From assembly GCA_024640445.1 (NCBI GenBank), contig JAHEEZ010000048.1, positions 1-18,710 on the forward strand: a stretch of DNA of 18,710 nucleotides, read 5' to 3'. Every line of letters starts with the position of its first letter. Position 1 is the first letter of the stretch. The stretch is from Acidobacteriota bacterium. GTDB lineage: Bacteria; Acidobacteriota; Blastocatellia; Pyrinomonadales; Pyrinomonadaceae. A program made the position numbers and the translations under genes. The notes beneath the pieces were generated by a model. The model had not been told where the DNA came from. It did no database searches and saw nothing but the letters and a program-made list of their open reading frames with translations. Of the stretch, positions 1 to 6,400 are shown piece after piece.

Positions 1-224
1 CCAGATTTTGAATCTATCTCGCCTTTCAGCCGGTCGGTGATGTATTCCTCCCTTTGCTTCTTGTAACGCGGGCCACCTTCGAAACCCTTGTCAAAATGAA
101 GCGAGAGCAGCTTCTTCAGACTCGCCTGAGCTTGAATACAGGAGGCCGACTCCAGATTCGGCACGCTGCAGGACAAGCCCGCGATTGCAAGCAAGACAGA
201 CAATAAGATAAGACTTCGTATCAC
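1..224 (-). CDS. Unrecognised exported protein, possible lipoprotein (C-terminus beyond window)
   Basis: The reading frame stays open from a GTG at 224 to the left edge, giving 74 codons. The N-terminus begins MIRSLILLSVLLAIAGLSC: a basic residue, a hydrophobic run and a Cys at residue 19, like a lipoprotein signal, although the lipobox (G-L-S-C) is imperfect. After it come an alpha-helical stretch (ASLKKLLSLHF) and a Lys/Arg/Glu-rich segment. I do not recognise the family. The start lies 13 bases after the gatC stop on the same strand, so it is probably co-transcribed with gatC and the DciA-like gene. The ribosome binding site is weak. A GTG start is preferred because it places the hydrophobic segment at the very N-terminus. 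Confidence 0.6.
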   Translation of the reverse strand, partial: MIRSLILLSVLLAIAGLSCSVPNLESASCIQAQASLKKLLSLHFDKGFEGGPRYKKQREEYITDRLKGEIDSKS

Positions 225-237
225 TGGATGTTCGGGA

Positions 238-519
238 TCAAAGGACCTTTGGAACCCTGAAGTGCCCTTCAACGGCGGAAGGCGCTTGGTCAAGCGCGGA
301 TTTCTGGGTCAGGGACTGTTTTACCACATCGTCGCGATCCGCGGCGGTCGCTTCGCCTTCCGGCGTCAGGCCGCCGGTCGCGGGTTCAACATCATCGGTC
401 TCCAACTCGTTAAGCTGCTCGACATACGCGACGATGTCCGCCATCTGAGGGCCGTACAACTGGACCTCTTCGTCCGTTATTTCCAAATGGGCGAGTTTTG
501 CTACTTTGCGAACATCCAT
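238..519 (-). CDS. gatC: Asp-tRNA(Asn)/Glu-tRNA(Gln) amidotransferase subunit C
   Basis: GatC is the small subunit of the GatCAB amidotransferase, which converts Glu-tRNA(Gln) or Asp-tRNA(Asn) to the amide form in the cytoplasm; it wraps around GatA and stabilises the complex. The 93-residue product begins MDVRKVAKLAHLEITDEE, the typical GatC opening, and ends with the typical tail AVEGHFRVPKVL. The frame is open further upstream to 603, but the ATG at 519 is preferred: an AGGA motif lies about 7 bases before it, and the upstream extension overlaps the preceding gene and is not family-like. gatA and gatB are not in this window. The gene follows the DciA-like gene by 34 bases. Confidence 0.93.
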   Translation of the reverse strand: MDVRKVAKLAHLEITDEEVQLYGPQMADIVAYVEQLNELETDDVEPATGGLTPEGEATAADRDDVVKQSLTQKSALDQAPSAVEGHFRVPKVL

Positions 520-553
520 AAAAATTCCTGTCAGTTCCGTGTTTTGCGCATGG

Positions 554-1036
554 TCACTGCGCGGTGCGGAACTTTTTCCTTGCGAGGCAATTTGAAGCGG
601 CATCCAGAAACAGTGATCTCAGCGCAGGGTCTTTTATCTGGCCCGCCGCGGACACCAGCATCTCTGTTCTTTGCTCCGCTGCAACCTGTTCAAATCCCGG
701 ATAGCCGGCTTCGGCGGCCTGCGAATCATCGTGTTTCGCTTTCGCAACTGCCGGCTCATCGATCCTGAACTCGATATATGTGACCGCCGCGGTTCCGAGA
801 AGCGAGTTGAGCTTAAAGATCATCTGGCCCGCAAGGGATTCAAGGTGACGTTTCCAGATATTGTCCCGGACCGCAACTTCAAGGGTTGATCCTTGCAAGC
901 CCAAGGCGGCGGTATGGTCCGAAAGTGAACTGCCTGCGATCTTCTTCCATGCGCCCCGGATCACGGCTTCCCGAAACTCATCCGATTCTTCAAGCTTTTC
1001 CAAAAGCGTCGGAAATGTCCTGAATAACTCTTCCAT
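554..1036 (-). CDS. DUF721 / DciA-like protein
   Basis: This 160-residue protein carries the DUF721 pattern near its N-terminus: a Trp-Lys-Lys-Ile-Ala-Gly block (about residues 30-35), HTAALGLQGSTLEVAVRDN, then W(K)RHLESLAGQMIFKLN. DciA, the characterised member, helps load the DnaB replicative helicase. Here the domain is N-terminal and is followed by about 70 residues of less conserved, charged sequence, so helicase loading is an inference from the family. The ATG at 1036 has a GGA a few bases upstream. A possible -10 (CATAAT on the minus strand, 1057-1062) lies in the 74-bp gap shared with the divergent maf gene, but I see no convincing -35. It appears to head a unit with gatC and the exported protein. 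Confidence 0.82.
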   Translation of the reverse strand: MEELFRTFPTLLEKLEESDEFREAVIRGAWKKIAGSSLSDHTAALGLQGSTLEVAVRDNIWKRHLESLAGQMIFKLNSLLGTAAVTYIEFRIDEPAVAKAKHDDSQAAEAGYPGFEQVAAEQRTEMLVSAAGQIKDPALRSLFLDAASNCLARKKFRTAQ

Positions 1037-1110
1037 TTGTAATCCGCGTGCGATGGATTATGATTCTGCCGTCCTTCAGATTCTAAGGTTAATAACGGCA
1101 TTATTCAATT

Positions 1111-1686
1111 ATGGAACTTCCAAAGCTCATTCTCGCGTCCGGAAGCCCGCGCCGGTCGGAGATCCTCGGTTTTGTCGGATGGGAATTCGAGAAACAGGTA
1201 GCGGATGTCGATGAGACTCCGATCAAAGGTGAAACCGCTGAGATCTACGTTGAGCGGCTCGCGATCGAAAAAGCGAATGCCGTTGCGGAGACGTGCGGAA
1301 ATTCACTGGTTCTCGGCGCGGATACCACTGTCGTGGTTGAAGGAAGGATCATAGGCAAGCCGGAGAACCCCCTGGAGGCTCGTTCCATGATCGCGGGTCT
1401 GTCCGGACGATGGCACGACGTCATAACCGGCGTCGCGCTCGTATCCATCACCGATTCCGAGACAAGATGCGTCTCGGGAATTCAGCGGACGGGGGTCAGG
1501 TTTTCAGAACTTACTGAAGCCGAGATCGATTACCTTGTCGAGTACGGCGAACCTATGGACAAGGCGGGCGGGTATGCCGTACAGGCCCAGGCCGCACTGT
1601 TCATTGAGGAGATCCGCGGCGATTACTGGAATGTTGTGGGATTGCCTGTAAGCCTTGTTTACAGGCTGCTGGAAAAGATCGCCTGA
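1111..1686 (+). CDS. maf: Maf-like nucleoside triphosphate pyrophosphatase
   Basis: Maf proteins hydrolyse non-canonical or excess nucleoside triphosphates to the monophosphate and diphosphate; the YhdE type prefers dTTP/UTP and m5U-type nucleotides. The 191-residue product has the signature LILASGSPRRSEIL (residues 6-19), GADTTVVVEG with the catalytic Asp at about 71, GKP just after, and GEPMDKAGGYAVQ near residue 146, which is the form seen in the dTTP/UTP subgroup. Length is normal. There is no clear Shine-Dalgarno before the ATG. It is transcribed divergently from the DciA-like gene and convergently with the thioredoxin-like gene. The name 'septum formation inhibitor' is historical; the enzyme call is firm and the exact substrate is inferred. 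Confidence 0.93.
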   Translation: MELPKLILASGSPRRSEILGFVGWEFEKQVADVDETPIKGETAEIYVERLAIEKANAVAETCGNSLVLGADTTVVVEGRIIGKPENPLEARSMIAGLSGRWHDVITGVALVSITDSETRCVSGIQRTGVRFSELTEAEIDYLVEYGEPMDKAGGYAVQAQAALFIEEIRGDYWNVVGLPVSLVYRLLEKIA

Positions 1687-1696
1687 CCGGCATATG

Positions 1697-1731
1697 AAAA
1701 ACCCGGCAAGCCGTATTCGGCATCGCCGGGT
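1697..1731 (-). terminator. Intrinsic terminator of the folK-pan cluster
   Basis: A stem ACCCGGC / GCCGGGT (1701-1707 with 1725-1731) has an inner GCCG/CGGC pairing and a TATT loop. On the minus strand it is followed by a T-run (the AAAAA at 1697-1701 on plus). It lies 21 bases past the stop of the thioredoxin-like gene, so it should end that minus-strand transcript. There is no T-run on the plus side, so it is a weaker stop for maf, although the hairpin could serve both. Confidence 0.75.
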
Positions 1732-1752
1732 CACACCCTAATAAGGATCCAT

Positions 1753-2271
1753 CTAAATGAGCCCGTCCACTCTGCTCGCGACGAGCTTTACAGTGTCGTC
1801 TTCGCTAAGTGGATCGATTCCGCTGATCACCCCGCCCGCAGGCCGTCCTTGTTTGTCGAGGATTATGAACGCCGGCAGCTGGTCGATATCATAATGCTTG
1901 ATCGATTTCTGACCGTCCGAATCTCTTAAGATCGTTATGTTCAGCTTGTTACGCTGACTGAATTTCTTGAGATCTTCGTTCGTGGCGTAGTTCTTCGACC
2001 TTGCTGACTCGGAATCCGTAGCGATGAAGTAGAACACGACATCATTTCTGCCTGCATACTTTCTCGTCAGTTTGTTGATCGTATCCGCCTGGTCATTTGA
2101 AAGCGGGAGCCAGGTTGCGCCTATAGCCATTACGACTACCTTGTTTTTCTGCGCCTCAACGTCAATCCGGTCTCCGTCTAGCGATGTGAAAACTATGTTC
2201 TGCGCCGAAACGGACAACACGAATGCCGCCGCAAACACTGTGGAAAGCAATATCCTGCCGGTTATTTTCAT
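1753..2271 (-). CDS. Exported thioredoxin/TlpA-fold protein lacking the CxxC motif
   Basis: The 172-residue product starts with a clear signal peptide (hydrophobic core ILLSTVFAAAFVLSVSA, likely cut after A23). It then follows the TlpA/thioredoxin layout: KVVVMAIGATW at the place of the active-site strand, the FYFIATD strand, and DIDQLPAFIILDKQG with the cis-proline loop. Where TlpA-like proteins have W-C-x-x-C, this one has W54-L-P-L-S58, and the whole protein contains no cysteine. It therefore cannot do thiol-disulfide exchange and may act as a binding or chaperone-like periplasmic protein. A GGGAGAAC ribosome site precedes the ATG. It follows panC by 48 bases on the same strand and is the last gene before the terminator. 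The fold call is firm; the role is unknown. Confidence 0.78.
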   Translation of the reverse strand: MKITGRILLSTVFAAAFVLSVSAQNIVFTSLDGDRIDVEAQKNKVVVMAIGATWLPLSNDQADTINKLTRKYAGRNDVVFYFIATDSESARSKNYATNEDLKKFSQRNKLNITILRDSDGQKSIKHYDIDQLPAFIILDKQGRPAGGVISGIDPLSEDDTVKLVASRVDGLI

Positions 2272-2319
2272 AGTTGTTCTCCCGGGAACCGTGCCCTTTG
2301 ATGTGTCAGAAGGCCCGAT

Positions 2320-3174
2320 TTACTGCTTTTCCTGCAAAACGATGTTGTCGATCAGCCTGACATCGCCGAATCTGACGGCTACCGCCAGTAGGACAGGACC
2401 ATCACCGATCCTCTCAAGAGGATCAAGATTGTCGGGATCGACAAGTGCGATGTAATCTGTTCGCGCGGAGGATTCGCTCTCAAGGACCTCCGAAACGATC
2501 TGCATGATCGTCCCTGCGTCCTCTTCACCTTTTTCGACCGCCCTTTCCGCCGTAAGGAGACTCTTCCTGATGACCGCTGCGGCGGCACGGTCCTCGTCGT
2601 TAAGCAGCGAATTTCTGGATGAAAGGGCAAGTCCCGATTCTTCGCGGACGATCGGCATCACGATCACCTCGGTATCGAACTTAAGGTCACGGACGAGCCG
2701 CTTGACGACGGCGACTTGCTGGGCGTCCTTCTGACCGAAATAACCGAAGTCCGGACGGATGGTATTGAAGAGGATCGTGACCACGGTTGCGACCCCGCGA
2801 AAGTGTCCAGGCCGGGAGGCACCCTCAAGTTTTTCGGAAATGTCATCCACTGTCACAAACGTGGTGAAATCCTCGCCGTAAATTTCCGAGGCTTCGGGCG
2901 CGTAAATGTAATCGACGTCGTATGGAGCAAGATACTCCGCGTCGGAAGTAAGGTCGCGGGGATATGATTCGAAGTCGGAATTCTCGTTGAATTGCGCGGG
3001 GTTCACGAAAACGGAGACGATGACGACGTCGCACATCTGGCGCGCCTTCTGGATCAGGCTCAAATGCCCTTCGTGAAGCGACCCCATAGTCGGCACAAAA
3101 CCCAGAACCTTGTTCTCGCGCCGCAACTTCTTTGCGAGAGAGGCCATTCGCTGCTGGCGGGATATGATCTCCAT
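2320..3174 (-). CDS. panC: Pantothenate synthetase (pantoate--beta-alanine ligase)
   Basis: PanC condenses pantoate with beta-alanine using ATP, through a pantoyl-adenylate, to give pantothenate for coenzyme A. Visible motifs in the 284-residue product are FVPTMGSLHEGH with the HxGH nucleotide site (H34, H37), VFVNPAQF, the pantoate-site segment EGASRPGHFRGV, FGQKDAQQ, and the KMSKS-like loop LALSSRNSLL. The frame is open 37 codons further upstream, but that part overlaps panB and is not PanC-like. The ATG at 3174 gives the normal N-terminus (MEIISRQQRMASL) and length. The start has no good Shine-Dalgarno; a small hairpin lies in the 28-base gap after panB, so translation may be coupled to panB. 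Co-transcription with panB is expected. Confidence 0.96.
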   Translation of the reverse strand: MEIISRQQRMASLAKKLRRENKVLGFVPTMGSLHEGHLSLIQKARQMCDVVIVSVFVNPAQFNENSDFESYPRDLTSDAEYLAPYDVDYIYAPEASEIYGEDFTTFVTVDDISEKLEGASRPGHFRGVATVVTILFNTIRPDFGYFGQKDAQQVAVVKRLVRDLKFDTEVIVMPIVREESGLALSSRNSLLNDEDRAAAAVIRKSLLTAERAVEKGEEDAGTIMQIVSEVLESESSARTDYIALVDPDNLDPLERIGDGPVLLAVAVRFGDVRLIDNIVLQEKQ

Positions 3175-3183
3175 AAGGTAAAT

Positions 3184-3199
3184 GTCCGTAAGGACGGAC
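3184..3199 (-). other. Small perfect hairpin in the panB-panC junction
   Basis: GTCCGT and ACGGAC form a 6-bp perfect stem around a 4-base loop (CCTT in the mRNA). It lies between the panB stop (3203) and the panC start (3174). The only GGA that could act as a ribosome site for panC is inside the 3' arm. It could tune panC translation or do nothing; the stem is short. Confidence 0.35.
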
Positions 3200-3202
3200 C
3201 GA

Positions 3203-4063
3203 TCAGTCGGGCAGTTCCTCGAGCGAAACATCTTTCGGAAGACCGTATGACTCATCGTCGCTCGGGTAACGGCCTTCTTTGACATCGGTCATCCAGTTAG
3301 TTACCGCTTCCGTCATGATGGTGCGGATATCGGCGTACTGCCTGACAAACCGCGGCAGCCTCCCAAACGAGATTCCCACCAGGTCGTGAAGCACCAGCAC
3401 CTGGATGTCGCATTCCGAACCGGCGCCGATCCCAACTGTCGAGATGCTCAATTCTTTTGTGATTATCGAAGCGATCTCCCTTGGCACCACTTCCAGCACT
3501 ATCGCGAACGCGCCCGCTTCCTCAAGCATCTTTGCATCCTCGATAAGCCGCGTTGCGTCTACCGCAGTCTTGCCTTGAACCCTGTATCCGCCGAGTTTGT
3601 GTACTGACTGCGGAGTGAGGCCGATGTGAGCCATCACAGGTATCTCTTCATCAACAAGGCGCTTCACCAGATCGACCCGGTTCCTGCCGCCTTCGATCTT
3701 GACCGCTTCCGCGCCGCCGTCCTTCATAAGCGTAAGCGCGTTCCTTACAGTCTCGTCGGCGTTGATATGAAAACTCCCGTACGGCATGTCGGCAACTATC
3801 AAGGCTCTGTTGGCGCCTCTTTTTACAGCCTTGGTCGCCGATAGTATCTCGTCGAGCGTTACGGGGATCGTGTTTCCGTATCCGTGGATCACGTTTCCGA
3901 TGCTGTCCCCGACAAGGATGATCTCCACGCCCGCCTCGTCGACTATCCGCGCGGTCGGATAATTGTATGCCGTAAGACAGACTAGCTTCTCGCCGCGCCG
4001 CTTTGCCTTCGCAAGAGCCGGTACATATACCTTTTCAGGTTGATCTGGTTTTAGATATGCCAT
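3203..4063 (-). CDS. panB: 3-methyl-2-oxobutanoate hydroxymethyltransferase
   Basis: PanB transfers a hydroxymethyl group from 5,10-methylene-THF to alpha-ketoisovalerate, giving ketopantoate, the first committed step to pantothenate. The 286-residue product shows LTAYNYPTA, ILVGDSIGNV with metal ligand D53, IVADMPYGSF with D92, AVKIEGG, AHIGLTPQSVHKLGGYRVQGK, the catalytic-Glu strand IVLEVVP, and GIGAG. These are all of the family's key blocks. The length is slightly above the usual 260-280 because of a C-terminal tail. The start is obvious, although there is no strong Shine-Dalgarno. It lies between folK (64 bases upstream) and panC (28 bases downstream). A folate-dependent enzyme beside a folate-synthesis gene is metabolically sensible. 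panE and panD are not in the window. Confidence 0.97.
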   Translation of the reverse strand: MAYLKPDQPEKVYVPALAKAKRRGEKLVCLTAYNYPTARIVDEAGVEIILVGDSIGNVIHGYGNTIPVTLDEILSATKAVKRGANRALIVADMPYGSFHINADETVRNALTLMKDGGAEAVKIEGGRNRVDLVKRLVDEEIPVMAHIGLTPQSVHKLGGYRVQGKTAVDATRLIEDAKMLEEAGAFAIVLEVVPREIASIITKELSISTVGIGAGSECDIQVLVLHDLVGISFGRLPRFVRQYADIRTIMTEAVTNWMTDVKEGRYPSDDESYGLPKDVSLEELPD

Positions 4064-4082
4064 TGGTCAAAAAGATGCGCTG

Positions 4083-4112
4083 ATTATATAAGCGTGTGGC
4101 AGTGTAAGTCTA
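4083..4112 (-). promoter_or_regulatory. Candidate sigma70-type promoter for panB-panC
   Basis: In the folK-panB gap the minus strand reads TAGACT (4107-4112, 4 of 6 to TTGACA), an 18-base spacer, then a perfect TATAAT (4083-4088). The expected transcript start would lie about 12-15 bases before the panB ATG. This would let panBC be transcribed apart from folK. Confidence 0.5.
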
Positions 4113-4126
4113 GGATTTATCCCGTC

Positions 4127-4708
4127 TTAGCTTTTCGACGAAGATGTTTGTGCGGTGAACTGAGTGTCGTCGGTGGAGTGGATCGACTCGTTTTCAACTG
4201 CATCCGAGTTGGGGTCCCACCGACGGACGTTCGAGAGGTCTTCCACCTCCTGAAGCAGTGCCTCGATCGACTTGTTCACGACGGGGTGGATCAGGTGCGG
4301 GGCCAGCTCCGCGAGCGGTACCAGCACGAACTTCCTGCGGTGGACGCTCTTGTGCGGGACCTTCAGGAACTCGGTCTCGATCTGCACATCGCCGTAAAAT
4401 AGGAGGTCCAGATCCGCAGTTCGCGGCGCCTGAAGGAACTTATGCCTTCTGCCGAGAAGATATTCGACCCTTATCATTCTGGCCAGCATCTGCGAGGGAG
4501 TGATATTCGACGTGTGGACCTCGGCCACCATGTTCAGATAAAGCCCGTGATGCGAAACACCCACAGGCTCTGTTTCATAGATCGCAGACAGTCGGTTGAC
4601 CGTCATTCCGGATTCCATCAAACCTCGAACCGCGAGCAGCAGATTGCCCGCTCTGTCACCAAGGTTCGAGCCCAGGCCTATGTAAGCTATGGTCGTTTCG
4701 TTTTCCAC
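4127..4708 (-). CDS. folK: 2-amino-4-hydroxy-6-hydroxymethyldihydropteridine diphosphokinase (HPPK)
   Basis: FolK transfers diphosphate from ATP to hydroxymethyl-dihydropterin in folate synthesis. In the 193-residue product I see AYIGLGSNLGDR (residues 8-19), IYETEPVG, the conserved Asn at 59, and APRTADLDLLFYGD, whose D99 and D101 match the two Mg-binding aspartates of HPPK, followed by VPHKSVHRRKFVLVPLAELAP. The frame is open upstream to 5104, but that extension is Arg/Gly-rich, unlike FolK, and overlaps the divergent gene. The GTG at 4708 has an AGGA motif 8 bases upstream and gives the normal start. A Ser/Thr/Asp-rich tail of about 25 residues follows the domain. It is probably the first gene of the folK-panB-panC cluster. 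Confidence 0.93.
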   Translation of the reverse strand: MENETTIAYIGLGSNLGDRAGNLLLAVRGLMESGMTVNRLSAIYETEPVGVSHHGLYLNMVAEVHTSNITPSQMLARMIRVEYLLGRRHKFLQAPRTADLDLLFYGDVQIETEFLKVPHKSVHRRKFVLVPLAELAPHLIHPVVNKSIEALLQEVEDLSNVRRWDPNSDAVENESIHSTDDTQFTAQTSSSKS

Positions 4709-5028
4709 TCTTTGATCCTGTCTGTATTTAGAAAGTCGAAAAAGCGGCGATCTTTCCGATTCTGGCGCGCTAAATGGCTGGATGTGATCGTAAGCGCACC
4801 CCCCGGTAGGATCGATCCCAAAACAATATCTTATACCCCTGGAAAATAACAAATGAAAAAGACGTCGCTTGCAAGGTCTTTGAAGGCCGGTGTTCTCGCC
4901 CGCGCGACGGCTTTTTACATTTCCACCCGTGAGTGTTTCAATATAGGGAATCTGAAATCCAGCGGTAAGGCGCAAGGCGCCGGCCCGGGCGGCATAGGGT
5001 GCCGTCAGTAGAAAATAACCCCGCCGAA
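4709..5028. other. Divergent gene-free region between folK and the AlbA_2 gene
   Basis: This 320-bp stretch separates two divergent genes. On the minus strand a TATAAG box (4830-4835) could be a -10 for folK, but no good -35 accompanies it. On the plus strand TTTACA (about 4915-4920) resembles a -35 without a clean -10. A 52-codon plus-strand ORF (4853-5011) has a weak GGA upstream, but its composition is not convincingly coding. I see no RNA gene or repeat here. Confidence 0.4.
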
Positions 5029-6324
5029 ATGCCGCGTAAGAAATTTCGAAACAGCCAGCGACACGTTTCCACGGCCGACAGGTCGTTCCAGGAATATCTC
5101 TCAAATCAGCCAGCCCCCCTCTCGAACCGTACGGAATTGATACGACTGATCAGAGGCGGTGAGGACACGTATCTTGAGCTGAAAGTAAAACTATCCAATC
5201 CCGAACGTATCTCGCAGGAGATCGTCGCATTGGCGAACACGGGAGGCGGGACGATGGTCTTCGGGGTGACGGACCAGCTCCGCATCGAAGGCGTGCGCAA
5301 TCCGGAGGCAGTTCAGGAAGAACTTGGGCGGCTGTGCAGGGAAGAGGTATATCCGCCGGTGCTTCCACTGATCGACGTCGTGGCCTTTGACAGCGGACGG
5401 CGTATCGTCGCGCTCGAGATTAGCGGAGAGGAAAGGCCCTACCGTACCAAAGAAGGAAGATTCTATGTTCGGGTCGGAGCCGAGAAGAGGGAAGCTGACC
5501 GGGAGGTCCTTTCCCGTCTCATCGGTGAATCCAGGCCTTTGCGTTACGAAAACATTCCATTGCCTGATTTCGACGCAAGTGATTTCGACGACTCGTTGCT
5601 TTGGAGCTTTGCAGCGGAATTTGACGAGGGCGGCCGGCCCGGCGAGTTATATCGTACGGAGAGCTTCCTAAAGAAGGATCTTCTTCTCGCGGTTTCGACG
5701 GGCGATAGATTTCTTCCGACAGTAGCCGGCGTACTGCTATTTGCAAAGAACGAATCTGTTTCGCAGAAACTCCCGGCGGCTGCGGTTGTTCTGCGGCGTT
5801 ACGGGGGAAAGGATGCGGCTTCTTCGGTGATCGAGGAAAAGGTCGTTAACGGAAATCTCCTCACCGTGTTCGAGGAAATGCTCGGTTTCGTCGAAAGGTA
5901 CTGCGACCTCAGGAAACACAAGGGCGCACAACGTGAAAGTGGAGAGGATTCGCCGGTCGAACGAAGGCGGGAATACCATTTGTATTCGATCACCGAGGCG
6001 ATCTCGAACCTGCTCCTTCACCGCGATCTGGCACTTCTCGATGTTCCTTCCACGGTGTCTGTGTTTGACGACGCCGTGGAATTCTCGAATCCAAGGAGGA
6101 CCAACGGGTTCGTCCCGCCTGCATCCAGGGCCATCCGATTCGGCATAACGCAAAGGGTCAATCCGCAGATCGCATCGATCTTCCTTCGGCGAGAATACGG
6201 CCTGAAACTGCCGCACGGAGGCCTGCCCATGATAATCAAGCAGTCGCGATTGTTTTCGGAGCGCCGGGTAGATATCCAGACGGCAAACGACATCTTCAAG
6301 CTGAAGATATACGGGCGTACGTAA
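5029..6324 (+). CDS. AlbA_2 (Schlafen AlbA_2-type) domain ATP-binding protein
   Basis: The N-terminal part shows the AlbA_2 pattern: GEDTYLELKVKLSNPERISQ, then EIVALANTGGGTMVFGVTDQ, and RFYVRVGAEKREADREVL at the end of the domain (about residues 40-170). The C-terminal part resembles the HATPase_c_4 module: ITEAISNLLLHRDLALLDVP followed by VSVFDDAVEFSNPRRTNG, where family members usually read EALVNALVHRDY and IFDDRIEIxNPG. Such proteins are often labelled transcriptional regulators or putative DNA-binding proteins; the substrate and partner are generally unknown. The length of 431 residues is typical. The start is uncertain: an in-frame GTG at 4999 or the ATG at 5029, neither with a clear ribosome site; a stop at 4966 sets the limit. 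It stands alone, divergent from folK, and ends at a terminator. Confidence 0.8.
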   Translation: MPRKKFRNSQRHVSTADRSFQEYLSNQPAPLSNRTELIRLIRGGEDTYLELKVKLSNPERISQEIVALANTGGGTMVFGVTDQLRIEGVRNPEAVQEELGRLCREEVYPPVLPLIDVVAFDSGRRIVALEISGEERPYRTKEGRFYVRVGAEKREADREVLSRLIGESRPLRYENIPLPDFDASDFDDSLLWSFAAEFDEGGRPGELYRTESFLKKDLLLAVSTGDRFLPTVAGVLLFAKNESVSQKLPAAAVVLRRYGGKDAASSVIEEKVVNGNLLTVFEEMLGFVERYCDLRKHKGAQRESGEDSPVERRREYHLYSITEAISNLLLHRDLALLDVPSTVSVFDDAVEFSNPRRTNGFVPPASRAIRFGITQRVNPQIASIFLRREYGLKLPHGGLPMIIKQSRLFSERRVDIQTANDIFKLKIYGRT

Positions 6325-6341
6325 TACTCCACCCATAATTC

Positions 6342-6380
6342 AAAAAAAGACCCGCGCGGATCGTCCGGCGCGGGCCTTTT
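6342..6380. terminator. Two-way intrinsic terminator between convergent genes
   Basis: The stem CCCGCGC / GCGCGGG (6351-6357 with 6368-6374) has an inner GGA/TCC pairing. On the plus side it is followed after two C's by TTTT (6377-6380). On the minus side the seven A's at 6342-6348 give a T-run. It lies 26 bases after the AlbA_2 gene stop and about the same distance past the VWA gene stop, so it can end both converging transcripts. Confidence 0.8.
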
Positions 6381-6400
6381 CATTTTCAAATCAGTGGCGG

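Noticed and set aside
520..603. Upstream extension of gatC overlapping the DciA-like gene
   Set aside because: The added 28 residues are not family-like, and the internal ATG at 519 has a proper ribosome site.
3175..3285. Upstream extension of panC into panB
   Set aside because: The residues are an out-of-frame reading of the panB end, and PanC proteins begin at the chosen ATG.
4853..5011. 52-codon plus-strand ORF in the folK/AlbA_2 spacer
   Set aside because: It has only a weak ribosome site, overlaps the GTG start of the next gene, and its composition is not clearly coding.
4709..5104. Upstream extension of the folK frame by 132 codons
   Set aside because: The extension is unlike FolK, overlaps the divergent gene, and a GTG with a good ribosome site at 4708 gives the normal N-terminus.
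4999..6324. Defence-system component based on the Schlafen-type AlbA_2 domain
   Set aside because: The gene stands alone between housekeeping genes, with no nuclease, methylase or mobile-element neighbour to support a defence role.
5737..6336. 199-codon minus-strand frame over the AlbA_2 gene
   Set aside because: The plus-strand reading shows conserved AlbA_2 and HATPase-like blocks; the antisense reading shows none.
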